Position numbers and translations under genes: made by a program
Shown here: positions 1-8,147 of the stretch, piece after piece
Layout of the letters: every line of letters begins with the position of its first letter
Numbering within the stretch: the stretch's first letter is position 1
The notes under the pieces: model-generated
What the model saw: the letters and a program-made list of their open reading frames with translations, nothing else
Databases searched by the model: none
Told to the model about the DNA's origin: nothing
Assembly (NCBI GenBank): GCA_900318855.1
Contig: ONMG01000148.1
Location: 1-9,146, forward strand
Direction: 5' to 3'
Length of the DNA: 9,146 nucleotides
Source of the DNA: an uncultured Prevotella sp.
Lineage (GTDB): Bacteria > Bacteroidota > Bacteroidia > Bacteroidales > Bacteroidaceae

Positions 1-1110
1 TATGAGCCCAGCCATTCCATCTATGAACATGAGCTAAGCATGGCCCTTGATTCGCTCATTGCCTTGTCGAAACCTGAAACATCTGAATGGTATGCCTACA
101 AGGCCACAAGGTCGGCCCGTCTGCGTCGGCATCACGAGGCCATAGGCTATTTCTCCAAAGCGCTTGCTGACAAAAATCTGGATAAACATGTGCGCGCTAT
201 GCGCTTGGCTGATATGGCTTGGTCGTGGTATCATCTTGGCAACAAGCGCCAGGCCACCATTGCTTTCATACAATCAGCCATACTTGACAATGAGTCGACA
301 ACTCGTGAGATTACCTCGCTTTATCAGGTAGGCAACTTCATAAGACAGACCGATGATGTGAGGGCAAGCCGTTATGTGACGCAGGCCCTGGAGTGGCTGG
401 ATTTCTATAACGCGCAAATCCGTTTTGCCGAGATAGGCAAGATTCTACCCGTCATCGTGAAGGAGCGTTTTGAGGCTCTGCGCAGTGAGCGCAACCTGCT
501 GGTGGTGGTCATCATCCTTGCCGTACTTCTTGCGCTCTTTTCCACGCTTGGCTATGTTTACATCCGCAAGCAGAATCTGAAACTGAAAGCCATACAGACG
601 CTCAATGTCCAACATCTGAAAAATCTCAAGCAGGCCAACGACAAGCTGAAGGAAGCCAACCGAATCAAGGATGAGTACATTGGACGGACACTCTATGACA
701 CATCCGAGTTCATTGGCTATCTGGAACACTTGTTCAACAAAATCAGCCGCTCGCTCATTACCAAGCGTTATGACGAGATAAGTTCCACGGTGAGTCAGGA
801 TAAGCTCAGTGAGGAACGGAAGAATATGTTTGGCAACTTTGATAAAACCTTCCTCGCGCTGTTCCCCGACTTCGTGGATAAATACAACTCGCTTTTCGAT
901 GAGCCTAACAGGAAAAAGCCCAACGAGGAGAATCAGCTGACAAGCGAAATGCGCATTTTCGCCCTCATCCGATTGGGCATAAAGGACAGCGAGCGCATAG
1001 CTCGTTTCCTGGGCTATTCGGTCCATACGGTCAATACTTATAAGACGCGCGCAAAGAATCGGTCGAGAATACCCAATGAGGACTTCGAGTCAAAGGTCAT
1101 GAGTTTTTGA
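1..1110 (+). CDS. DUF6377/SusR-type membrane-bound transcriptional regulator (5' partial)
   Basis: The frame is open from the first base, so the gene starts upstream; the ATG at 40 is internal. About 369 residues are visible, whereas SusR-like DUF6377 proteins are usually about 540, so roughly the first third is missing. In order, the sequence shows helical TPR-like repeats (about 80-450), one hydrophobic transmembrane helix (about 493-564, NLLVVVIILAVLLALFSTL) followed by basic residues, a coiled coil rich in K, L and N (about 565-680), and a conserved cytoplasmic part with FDKTFLALFPDFVDKYN. The C-terminal helix-turn-helix (about 949-1060) reads MRIFALIRLGIKDSERIARF then LGYSVHTVNTYKTRAKNRS. 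Family knowledge: B. thetaiotaomicron SusR has this design and activates the starch sus operon in response to a periplasmic sugar. Inference: this protein controls the SusC-like operon that starts 731 bases downstream. The ligand cannot be told from the sequence. Confidence 0.88.
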   Translation, partial: YEPSHSIYEHELSMALDSLIALSKPETSEWYAYKATRSARLRRHHEAIGYFSKALADKNLDKHVRAMRLADMAWSWYHLGNKRQATIAFIQSAILDNESTTREITSLYQVGNFIRQTDDVRASRYVTQALEWLDFYNAQIRFAEIGKILPVIVKERFEALRSERNLLVVVIILAVLLALFSTLGYVYIRKQNLKLKAIQTLNVQHLKNLKQANDKLKEANRIKDEYIGRTLYDTSEFIGYLEHLFNKISRSLITKRYDEISSTVSQDKLSEERKNMFGNFDKTFLALFPDFVDKYNSLFDEPNRKKPNEENQLTSEMRIFALIRLGIKDSERIARFLGYSVHTVNTYKTRAKNRSRIPNEDFESKVMSF

Positions 1111-1178
1111 CTCACTCTGAAAGCTTCCGAACGTGTCAGCGTTTTCTAATTCCTGATTTTGTTGCCAGGCAGTTGGTC

Positions 1179-1214
1179 GTTCGCTGCGTAGCTTTTGATT
1201 GTTCGCTGCGTAGC
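1179..1214 (+). repeat. 14-base direct repeat, second copy forming the terminator arm
   Basis: The 14-mer GTTCGCTGCGTAGC occurs at 1179-1192 and again, identically, at 1201-1214, 22 bases apart. Each copy is preceded by related bases (GGTC and GATT). The second copy forms the left arm, loop and start of the right arm of the terminator hairpin. The first copy is followed by four T residues but lacks a right arm of its own. Confidence 0.85.
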
Positions 1215-1229
1215 GAACGATCTTTTTCT
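1197..1229 (+). terminator. Intrinsic terminator of the regulator gene
   Basis: GATTGTTCGCT (1197-1207) pairs with AGCGAACGATC (1212-1222) as an 11-bp stem with a single U-G wobble and a GCGT loop. It is followed at once by TTTTTCT (1223-1229). A stable stem plus U-tract is the classic rho-independent signal. It lies 86 bases after the regulator's stop codon, so it probably separates the regulator transcript from the susC operon. There is no matching T-tract for the opposite strand. Confidence 0.85.
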
Positions 1230-1700
1230 ATAGGATTACAACATTTTTACCCAGGCCTTTGACCCCACGAGAAGACGGCCTTGACCCCGCGAGAACCATA
1301 GCTTTGCCCCTATATCGTCCCTGGTGTTCCGAGCGGTCCTCGTAGACGTCCGCAAGCAACTTGGTTGCCCCTTAGTCCAATTGCCACGCACAATCACCTT
1401 TCATCCCGTCACATTCAGCTCACTCTTGGTGTCACTTTCCCTGCGAGCAGCCAGGCAAGCTGCCCCGGCAGTGGACCGTTCGTCATCATCAACAGGGGCT
1501 TTCTCATTTCCGGTGGTGGGCGGCTCCCGGCTCCAAGAGCTCGAGCGATAGCGTGACTCAGTCCATCGATGATAGAAGCACAATTGGGGATTGACGGTCC
1601 TGGCTATTACCGTGTTACCTTCACATTGCAGGCCCAAAAGCGTCCCATTCAAGCCACAACTGGCTGTTTCTGTCAACTACAGGCTTAATACAAATAGTAG
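1230..1700. other. GC-rich intergenic stretch without a convincing gene
   Basis: This stretch between the regulator's terminator and the operon promoter region is visibly GC-rich, about 60% by eye around 1320-1550, and falls to AT-rich sequence after about 1680. Several overlapping frames stay open by chance or design: + strand 1324-1551 and 1365-1556, and - strand 1401-1676. The minus frame opens with TTG. None has a signal peptide, a recognisable domain or an A-rich start region typical of neighbouring genes. It contains one imperfect tandem repeat (1254-1295) and small dyads such as CTGCC-CC-GGCAG at 1460-1471. It could be a degenerate gene remnant, a dispersed intergenic repeat or an unannotated RNA; the sequence alone does not decide. 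Confidence 0.5.
1254..1295 (+). repeat. Imperfect tandem repeat (GGCCTTTGACCCC type)
   Basis: GGCCTTTGACCCCACGAGAA (1254-1273) is followed three bases later by GGCCTTGACCCCGCGAGAA (1277-1295). The copies differ by one missing T and one A/G change. A weaker third trace, GCTTTGCCCC, lies at 1301-1310. Two near-identical units of about 20 bases on a 23-base period are unlikely by chance. No function is evident. Confidence 0.75.
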
Positions 1701-1718
1701 GGTGGTCTGGAAGTAAAT

Positions 1719-1760
1719 CATTGACATTAAGGTGATTGTGAAAATATAACCTTGCCAATG
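1719..1760. promoter_or_regulatory. Candidate operator dyad upstream of the susC-like promoter
   Basis: Two nested inverted arms are visible: CATTG (1719-1723) with CAATG (1756-1760), and AAGGT (1729-1733) with ACCTT (1749-1753). The gap between the arms differs by three bases on the two sides, and the centre is near 1740. It ends about 21 bases before the TTTG element of the promoter, a position suited to an activator. Inference: it may be a binding site for the SusR-like regulator encoded upstream. Short arms in AT-rich DNA can arise by chance. Confidence 0.35.
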
Positions 1761-1781
1761 CTTATACATTTCACGCTTCTA

Positions 1782-1812
1782 TTTGTTGTACGGAGGGCTT
1801 TTGCTATCTTTG
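1782..1812 (+). promoter_or_regulatory. Bacteroidetes-type sigma promoter for the susC operon
   Basis: TTTG at 1782-1785 is followed after exactly 19 bases by TATCTTTG at 1805-1812. This matches the Bacteroidetes primary sigma consensus (-33 TTTG, -7 TAnnTTTG, spacing 19-21). Transcription would start near 1817-1820, leaving a leader of about 20-25 A/T-rich bases before the ATG at 1841. The leader has no Shine-Dalgarno motif, as is usual in this phylum, and is too short to hold a riboswitch. Confidence 0.8.
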
Positions 1813-1840
1813 CCCAAAGATTATCAATAACTAAACTTAA

Positions 1841-4800
1841 ATGAAGCACTATCACACAAGAGATGTCAGCTGTTGCCTTCAGAAGAGATTCTTCGGCATA
1901 GCGTTGCTGTCGGCTGCGATGTTGTCTGTCAGTGGCTCTGCCGTAGCATCGGTCACTCCCACCAACAGCACCTACACTGCCGACCAGCAGAAGAAAGTAA
2001 AGGTGACCGGTGTTGTCACCGATAACAACCGTGAACCACTCATTGGCGTAACGATTACCGTTGTTGAATCCAAGGGAACCATCCGTGCCATCACCGATGT
2101 CGACGGTATGTTCACCCTCATGGTGCCGGCCGGACGCCAGACACTGCGATTCTCCTATGTAGGTTACAAGGATCAAGACATTACCGTCAACGGTTCTAAA
2201 ATCCTGGACATCCAGATGGAAGAGGTGTCGAGCCAGCTCAACGATGTCGTCGTTGTCGGTTACAGCACGCAAAAGAAGGCATCGGTAGTAGGGTCCATCC
2301 AGACCATTGAGCCTGAGGAACTCCACTATGGTACCAGCCGCGACATGACCAACAATCTGGCAGGAAAGTTGTCGGGAATCATCGGCATACAACGTTCCGG
2401 TGAGCCCGGTTACGACTCCTCAAACTTCTGGATTCGCGGTATCAACACCTTTTCGGGCAGCAATAACCCTCTCGTGCTCATCGATGGTGTGGAACGTGAT
2501 TTGAACAACATCGACCCCTCGGAGATTGAGTCGTTCTCGGTCCTGAAAGATGCTTCAGCCAGTGCTATGTATGGTGTGCGTGGTGCTAATGGCGTGATTG
2601 TTATCACAACGAAGCACGGCAAGATAGGACCACCTTCAGTGAAATTCCATTTCGAGCAGTCAGTCAACAAGCCGACGATGCTGCCGAAATTTCTCAATGC
2701 TCCCGACTATATGACCCTGCTCAATCAGCTTGCTGACCAGGACGGGCAGGTGGAGCCCTTCACTCAGACGCAGATTGACCGCACGCGCAGCCACTATGAC
2801 CCCGACCTCTATCCCGACGTTAACTGGATAGACGCCATCACCAAGGACTATGCCTACACGACGAGGGGCAACCTTGACATCAGTGGAGGTTCCGACTTCC
2901 TTCGCTACTCCATCGTGGCATCCTATTTCCGCGAGACGGGCATCCTGGAACAGGACAAGACGCTGGCTGTAGACAATAGCACCAACAACCAGCAGTTCTA
3001 CCTCCATTCTAATATAGATATGGATGTCACTAAGACCACCTTGCTGCGTGTCAATATCGGTGGATATCTGAATCGCTTCCGCAAGCAGCGTGTCAACACC
3101 GACAATGCTTTCTCGAATGCTTTCGCTACGTTGCCTTTCGTTTATCCGGCCCGTTATAGCGACGGAAGTATTCCCGTGGCAGCAAGCCGCTCCAACCCAT
3201 GGGCTGAAGTAACTCAGGGTGGATACGACCTCACTACTTCTTCAAAGATTGAGACCCTGTTCTCCGTAGAGCAGAATCTGAAGTTCATCACTCCCGGACT
3301 CAAGGCAAAGGGTATCTTCAGTTTCGACCGATGGAACAGTAGCACGCGTGGACGTACGGCCAACACGCAACGTGTATATCCTGCTACTGGACGCGACGCT
3401 GAAGGTAACCTCATCTACGATGTTGCCAGCACTGGTGACGAATCGATGGGCAGCTACAATAGCAGCAACTATGGAAACAGCCGCATCTATCTCGAGGCCG
3501 ACCTGATGTACAACCGCTCGTTTGGCAAGCACAACGTCGACGCACTCTTCCTCTACAACCAGCAGTCCTATGACAATGGCGACATTCAGGACTTCCGTAA
3601 GCAAGGTGTTGCCGGACGACTCTCTTACACCTATGACAACCGTTATATCGGTGAGTTCAACTTCGGCTACAATGGTTCAGAGAACTTTGCCAAGGGGCAA
3701 CGATTCGGCTTCTTCCCGTCGGTAGCTCTTGGATGGATTATGAGTGAGGAGCCCTGGATGGAGAAGCTGCGATCCACCTTTGACCTGATTAAGTTCCGTG
3801 CCAGTGTGGGACAAGCCGGCGACGATAACCTTCCGGGACGGCGATTTGCCTATATGACCACGCTCAATACCGATGCCAGTGGTTATAAATGGGGAACAAC
3901 GGGGCAACGTAGCTATACCGGTATCACGGAAGGACAAATCGGTGCCACTAACCTCACGTGGGAGACCGTTACAAAATATAATCTCGGTATTGAGCTGGGA
4001 CTCTTCAATATGCTCAACCTCAATGTCGACCTGTTCAAGGAGAAGCGCAAGGATATCTTCATGCAGCGCAGGCTGGTACCCACACAGACCGGTTTCCAGA
4101 ATGCGCCCTGGGCTAACTTCGGTAAGGTGACCAATGCGGGCTTCGAGGTGACAATGAACTTCAAGAAGCAGTGGAGTCAGGACTTCTTCACTTCCGCCTA
4201 TTTCAACTTCACATACGCAAAGAACCGCGTCGACGAATACGATGAGGCAGAAAAGAGAAAGGGCACCTATCGCGCACAGACCGGGCGGTCGCTCAACGAG
4301 CTTTGGGGACTCACGGCCGAAAGACTCTTCAGCAAGGACGACTTTAATGAGGACGGCACGCTGAAGTTTGGTATTCCCTCGCAGAGTGGAGTGGGTGGTG
4401 CCAATGTGAAGCCCGGCGACATCAAATATATCGACATGAACGGTGATGGTGTCATCAACGAGCAGGACGAAGGCTATATCGGAGGCACCGTTGACCCCCG
4501 CGCCGTGTATGGCTTTGGAGGCACCGTGGCATGGAAAGGTTTTGACTTGAATTTCTTCTTCCAAGGAACCGGCGACACCCACCGCATCATCGGTGGCTCA
4601 GCCTATTTCATCCCGGGTAGTGGAACGACCGTGCAGGGCAATGCTTATGCAGAGAATCTCAATGACCGTTGGACGGAAGAGAACCAGGATCCCTATGCCT
4701 TCTGGCCAAGACTGCGCTACAGTCCTTATCTGAACAACTATCGGGCCTCCACATGGTGGAAAAAGGACATGAGCTTTCTTCGTTTGAAGACCTTGGAGCT

Positions 4801-4987
4801 TGGCTATACTTTCAAGCAGAACTGGCTCCATTCGTTATACGCCAAATCGCTGCGCGTCTATGTGAGCGGGAACAATCTCTTATGCTTCTCCAACTTCAAG
4901 CTGTGGGACCCCGAGCTTGGCACCAGTGACGGACTTCGTTACCCCATGAACAAGTCCATACAATTCGGTCTTGACATCACCTTCTAA
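1841..4987 (+). CDS. SusC/RagA-family TonB-dependent outer-membrane transporter
   Basis: This 1048-residue protein has the normal SusC length and would import oligosaccharides across the outer membrane with TonB energy. It has a basic N terminus and hydrophobic signal peptide (about 16-36, likely cleavage after AVA), then a carboxypeptidase-D-like beta domain (about 54-128, KVTGVVTDNNREPLIGVTIT). The TonB box region NDVVVVGY is at 134-141. The plug (about 145-260) ends with the family signature LKDASASAMYGVRGANG at 235-251 followed by VIVITTK. The rest is a 22-strand barrel ending in aromatic Phe (FGLDITF). A DMNGDGVINEQD loop at 865-876 resembles a calcium-binding EF-hand loop and is common in SusC barrels. 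There is no STN domain, so ECF sigma/anti-sigma control is unlikely, which fits the SusR-type regulator upstream. The ATG at 1841 follows a good promoter and gives a full signal peptide. The substrate is not predictable. Confidence 0.96.
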   Translation: MKHYHTRDVSCCLQKRFFGIALLSAAMLSVSGSAVASVTPTNSTYTADQQKKVKVTGVVTDNNREPLIGVTITVVESKGTIRAITDVDGMFTLMVPAGRQTLRFSYVGYKDQDITVNGSKILDIQMEEVSSQLNDVVVVGYSTQKKASVVGSIQTIEPEELHYGTSRDMTNNLAGKLSGIIGIQRSGEPGYDSSNFWIRGINTFSGSNNPLVLIDGVERDLNNIDPSEIESFSVLKDASASAMYGVRGANGVIVITTKHGKIGPPSVKFHFEQSVNKPTMLPKFLNAPDYMTLLNQLADQDGQVEPFTQTQIDRTRSHYDPDLYPDVNWIDAITKDYAYTTRGNLDISGGSDFLRYSIVASYFRETGILEQDKTLAVDNSTNNQQFYLHSNIDMDVTKTTLLRVNIGGYLNRFRKQRVNTDNAFSNAFATLPFVYPARYSDGSIPVAASRSNPWAEVTQGGYDLTTSSKIETLFSVEQNLKFITPGLKAKGIFSFDRWNSSTRGRTANTQRVYPATGRDAEGNLIYDVASTGDESMGSYNSSNYGNSRIYLEADLMYNRSFGKHNVDALFLYNQQSYDNGDIQDFRKQGVAGRLSYTYDNRYIGEFNFGYNGSENFAKGQRFGFFPSVALGWIMSEEPWMEKLRSTFDLIKFRASVGQAGDDNLPGRRFAYMTTLNTDASGYKWGTTGQRSYTGITEGQIGATNLTWETVTKYNLGIELGLFNMLNLNVDLFKEKRKDIFMQRRLVPTQTGFQNAPWANFGKVTNAGFEVTMNFKKQWSQDFFTSAYFNFTYAKNRVDEYDEAEKRKGTYRAQTGRSLNELWGLTAERLFSKDDFNEDGTLKFGIPSQSGVGGANVKPGDIKYIDMNGDGVINEQDEGYIGGTVDPRAVYGFGGTVAWKGFDLNFFFQGTGDTHRIIGGSAYFIPGSGTTVQGNAYAENLNDRWTEENQDPYAFWPRLRYSPYLNNYRASTWWKKDMSFLRLKTLELGYTFKQNWLHSLYAKSLRVYVSGNNLLCFSNFKLWDPELGTSDGLRYPMNKSIQFGLDITF

Positions 4988-5003
4988 ACAAATAAGCAAA
5001 ATA

Positions 5004-6917
5004 ATGAAAAAGATATTTTCAAAACTCTATATAGCAGCTGGTTTGCTATGTATGACAAGTCTGACAGCCTGTTCCGACTTCCTCGATAAGGAGCCCGACA
5101 CGGAGCTTGACCTCGACATGGTCTTTACCAACCGTGACAAGGTCTACTCCATGCTGTCTTATGTCTACAACATTATCCATACCCCTGACAAATACAACTA
5201 TACCAACGATGGCTACGAAGTATTTGCTGACGATGTGACTCCTTCGCAACGCTGGAGACAATGGCAATGGAGCACTACGATACCCAAGATTTTTGGTGAA
5301 TGGACTATCAACTCCCCATGGAATGGTGACCTCTGGGCTGGCATGCCCCGCTACATCCGTCAGGCCTATATTCTGCGACAAAACATCAAGGCTCTGCCCG
5401 ACCAGGACTTGCCTCAGAGTGAAGTCGACAATATCAAGAACGAAATCAAATTCCTCACCGCCTATGGCTGGTGGCTCATGGCCGAGAACTACGGAGCCAT
5501 TCCGTTCCGTCCAGACTATATCGCACCAACCGACTTCACTTTGTCTGACCTGATGATAGGACAGTCGAAATTCGATGATGTGGTGAGCTACTGTGATTCG
5601 AGCATGCTCGACGCGGCTAACCATCTGCCGTCCGTCTACGCCGATCCGTCCAAATACGGACGCATCACGAAAATCATGGCCTTGACCGTCCGTTCGCGTA
5701 TGTTGCTCTTCGCTGCAAGTCCTTTGGTAAATGGCAACCCTTGGTATGCCAACTTCCGCAACCACGACGGCGAACTGGTCTTTAACCCGACCTATGATCC
5801 CAAGAAATGGGAAAAGGCAGCAGCGGCTTGCAAACTCTGTATCGACGAGGCCGAGAAGAGTGGTTATGAACTCTACACAGCCACCAATGACGACGGTACC
5901 ATAGACCCTTTCATGTCGACCTATAACGCTCAGATTCTCAGTTGGACCGAAGGTAACCACGAGATTACTTTCCCGTACACCAAAGACAACAGTTATCGCC
6001 AATACCTCACCTGGTGCTCTGTGCGTGAAGTGGGCGGCGGAAACGGACTTGGCGTGTACCAGGGCCTTGTGGACGCATTCTTCATGAAGAACGGTCTGCC
6101 CATCACCGACCCCAACTCCAATTATAAGGAGGAAGGATTCTCCAGCTCTGTAGACAAGCGCGACACAAAATGGGAAAATGGTACGGGCAAGGCAGGTGAA
6201 GTAACAGCCCGTGGCACTTACAATATGTATTGCAACCGCGAACCCCGATTCTATAACGCCGTCACCTTCAATGGAGCATGGCTCAACTACGTGAACCGTA
6301 AGGCAGACTTTCTCTATAACCACACCGACAACATACGGTCCAGCTCACCTCACGATGCGCCGCAGAATGGCTATTTGCTACGAAAGGGTCTGCGTATGAC
6401 CGACAACATCAAGACCGGACAGGTGACAAGCCGACAGGCATACGTCTACCGACTGGCCTTCACCTACCTTGATTATGCTGAGGCTGAGAACGAAGCCTAT
6501 AATACAACTGAGGCACGCGAGTCGGCTCTTGTCTATCTGAATCGCATCCGTAAGCGTGCCGGTGTGCGTGAGTACACATTCGAAAATGTCGATGCTCTGG
6601 ACGAGAAGTACATTCATCTCGACAACACGCAGGAGGCGGTGCGCAAAGCCGTGCACATGGAGCGCCGAGTTGAACTCTGCTGTGAGGACAACCGCTGGTT
6701 CGACATCCGCAGATGGAAAGCTGCTGAGAGCCTGCCTGAAATGACCGGCGACGACTACGGTATGAACGCCAACAGCGGTAACACACCTACGACCTTCTAC
6801 AAGAGGACTGTATTCCAAACGAGAATCTGGGACCGTAAGTATTACTGGTTCCCCATTTACATCGACGAATACGACAAGAACCCCAACCTTGTGCAGCCTC
6901 CCTACTGGGATGACTAA
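5004..6917 (+). CDS. SusD/RagB-family glycan-binding outer-membrane lipoprotein
   Basis: This 637-residue surface lipoprotein pairs with the SusC barrel and acts as its lid and glycan-binding partner. The signal peptide MKKIFSKLYIAAGLLCMTS leads to the lipobox LTAC with Cys23, followed by SDFLDKEP, a typical SusD start. Helical TPR-type segments run through the first half (about 95-300, with YIRQAYILRQNIK and IKFLTAYGWWLMAENYG). The C-terminal family motif MERRVELCCEDNRWFDIRRW is at 552-571, and the protein ends near YYWFPIYIDE. It is longer than starch SusD (about 550). The motif has CC where family members usually carry small or hydrophobic residues. An in-frame TTG at 4971 would overlap susC and spoil the signal peptide, so the ATG at 5004, 16 bases after the susC stop, is chosen. 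Co-transcription with susC is nearly certain. Aromatic residues are plentiful, but no binding site can be assigned without a structure. Confidence 0.96.
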   Translation: MKKIFSKLYIAAGLLCMTSLTACSDFLDKEPDTELDLDMVFTNRDKVYSMLSYVYNIIHTPDKYNYTNDGYEVFADDVTPSQRWRQWQWSTTIPKIFGEWTINSPWNGDLWAGMPRYIRQAYILRQNIKALPDQDLPQSEVDNIKNEIKFLTAYGWWLMAENYGAIPFRPDYIAPTDFTLSDLMIGQSKFDDVVSYCDSSMLDAANHLPSVYADPSKYGRITKIMALTVRSRMLLFAASPLVNGNPWYANFRNHDGELVFNPTYDPKKWEKAAAACKLCIDEAEKSGYELYTATNDDGTIDPFMSTYNAQILSWTEGNHEITFPYTKDNSYRQYLTWCSVREVGGGNGLGVYQGLVDAFFMKNGLPITDPNSNYKEEGFSSSVDKRDTKWENGTGKAGEVTARGTYNMYCNREPRFYNAVTFNGAWLNYVNRKADFLYNHTDNIRSSSPHDAPQNGYLLRKGLRMTDNIKTGQVTSRQAYVYRLAFTYLDYAEAENEAYNTTEARESALVYLNRIRKRAGVREYTFENVDALDEKYIHLDNTQEAVRKAVHMERRVELCCEDNRWFDIRRWKAAESLPEMTGDDYGMNANSGNTPTTFYKRTVFQTRIWDRKYYWFPIYIDEYDKNPNLVQPPYWDD

Positions 6918-6976
6918 GGAACGGTCACTTTAAAGGTAACAAAAGAAAAAAGGATTTCATTAAACACGATTCATCA

Positions 6977-8107
6977 ATGAAGACTACATATTTATATATG
7001 CCACTGGCAATAATGCTGGTGATGCTTGCGTCGTGCAACTCCGACCCAACCTATTACACGTTGCCAGAGCAGCCTGACGACATGCACATTAAGGTCTCTG
7101 ACTCGGTGCTGGTATTAAGCAAGGCCCAAGAGCTCAACACCGCGGTCACCTTCACTTGGAGTCCGGTAAAGAGCCCACTTGAGAAGTATGACTCTATCAC
7201 CTACGCCTTCAGAATTTATAACTCCGCTGACAAGGCTAACAGCCACACGGAGTTCATGAATGTGGGCACACAGACCAGTCTGTCGTTCACAACCGACGAG
7301 CTTAACACCATCATCGGTCGGTGGGCCAATCCTGGAGAGACGCTCAATCTCACAGCCGAGGTTACCGGTACCGTTAACAACGACGTGAAGTATATCAAGC
7401 CGGAGAAGTCAACAGTCAACTTTACGGTGACGGGTTATGAGAAATTCCCTGCCAACCTCTTCATGCATATAACGAATGAAGACGGCTCTACTTCGGTAGT
7501 ACGTCTGAGCCAGCGAAATACGGGCAGCGGAATCTATGAGGCCTCTACCAGCATGCATCCTTGCTCTTACTACTTCACAACCTCCGCAAGCAGTGACTAT
7601 CCTGCCTACGGACTCGACCACGACAGCATCATGAGCTATGTGACGGAAGGCACAATTCCTCATTTCTCATACGAGCAGGAGGGGCAGAGAACCATTGTCG
7701 TGGATACGAACAATGATTATTTCGACTGCCACGTCTACAATGTCGTAGTACTCCCCAATGGCTTCATGCACATTGCTGGCAACGGTTGCTCGGTCGGATG
7801 GGATTTGTCAAGTAGTGAGGCCAACTTCGTACAAGAAGACGCGCGCCATCCCTATCTTTGGTCATGGACGGGACAGTTCTCGGCCGGAGGTGAAATCAAG
7901 ATTGCTCTTGGCAACAGTTGGGGAGACTATTTCTTCTATGCACCGGTAGACAAGGCCGACCCGCTGACCGACCACAGACTGTCCAACTATCGCTACCAAA
8001 GTGACGGTGGCGACTTGAAGTGGGTGCCTACAGTCAGTGGTAAATACAAGTTCACGTGTTGTCTTTTGACGGGCAACATGTGGACCGCATTCGAACCTGC
8101 AAAATAG
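6977..8107 (+). CDS. SusE/SusF-like outer-membrane glycan-binding lipoprotein
   Basis: This 376-residue lipoprotein is close in length to B. thetaiotaomicron SusE (about 387) and sits in the SusE position after susC and susD. The signal peptide ends in lipobox LASC with Cys20. Residues about 36-153 look like the SusE N-terminal Ig-like domain (VTFTWSPVK, YAFRIYNS, ending TVNFTVTGYE). A middle beta-rich segment (about 157-255) follows, and then a C-terminal SusF/SusE-type module (about 256-374) with MHIAGNGCSVGWDLSS at 264-279, WSWTGQFSAGGEIKIALG, and a final LKWVPTVSGKYKFTC. Known SusE/SusF proteins hold glycan at the cell surface through such modules without catalysis. The aromatic residues here fit glycan stacking, but the specificity is unknown. 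The start is the first ATG giving a complete lipoprotein signal, 59 bases after susD, in an A-rich context. There is no terminator in the gap, so it is most likely in the same operon. Confidence 0.88.
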   Translation: MKTTYLYMPLAIMLVMLASCNSDPTYYTLPEQPDDMHIKVSDSVLVLSKAQELNTAVTFTWSPVKSPLEKYDSITYAFRIYNSADKANSHTEFMNVGTQTSLSFTTDELNTIIGRWANPGETLNLTAEVTGTVNNDVKYIKPEKSTVNFTVTGYEKFPANLFMHITNEDGSTSVVRLSQRNTGSGIYEASTSMHPCSYYFTTSASSDYPAYGLDHDSIMSYVTEGTIPHFSYEQEGQRTIVVDTNNDYFDCHVYNVVVLPNGFMHIAGNGCSVGWDLSSSEANFVQEDARHPYLWSWTGQFSAGGEIKIALGNSWGDYFFYAPVDKADPLTDHRLSNYRYQSDGGDLKWVPTVSGKYKFTCCLLTGNMWTAFEPAK

Positions 8108-8147
8108 GAATCCTCATCATTACATCGGAATAAAAGAATATAAAGAA

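Noticed and set aside
40..42. ATG at 40 as start of the regulator
   Set aside because: The frame is open back to base 1 and the family is much longer at the N terminus, so this Met is internal.
445..1026. 193-residue open frame on the minus strand
   Set aside because: It overlaps the regulator's transmembrane, coiled-coil and helix-turn-helix regions, which are clearly coding on the plus strand.
1401..1676. 91-residue minus-strand frame, and overlapping plus frames at 1324-1551 and 1365-1556
   Set aside because: The minus frame needs a TTG start. All are low-complexity in character, lack any start context like that of neighbouring genes, and overlap each other in GC-rich DNA where stops are rare. 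They are kept only as part of an unexplained intergenic stretch.
3677..4582. 301-residue open frame on the minus strand
   Set aside because: It is an antisense shadow of the SusC barrel region with no recognisable protein features.
4971..5003. Earlier in-frame TTG start for the SusD-like gene
   Set aside because: It would overlap the end of susC and add 11 residues ahead of a textbook lipoprotein signal peptide that begins at the ATG at 5004.
5046..6323. 425-residue open frame on the minus strand
   Set aside because: It lies wholly inside the SusD-like gene in antisense, shows no domain or signal, and is explained by the codon bias of the strongly supported plus-strand gene.
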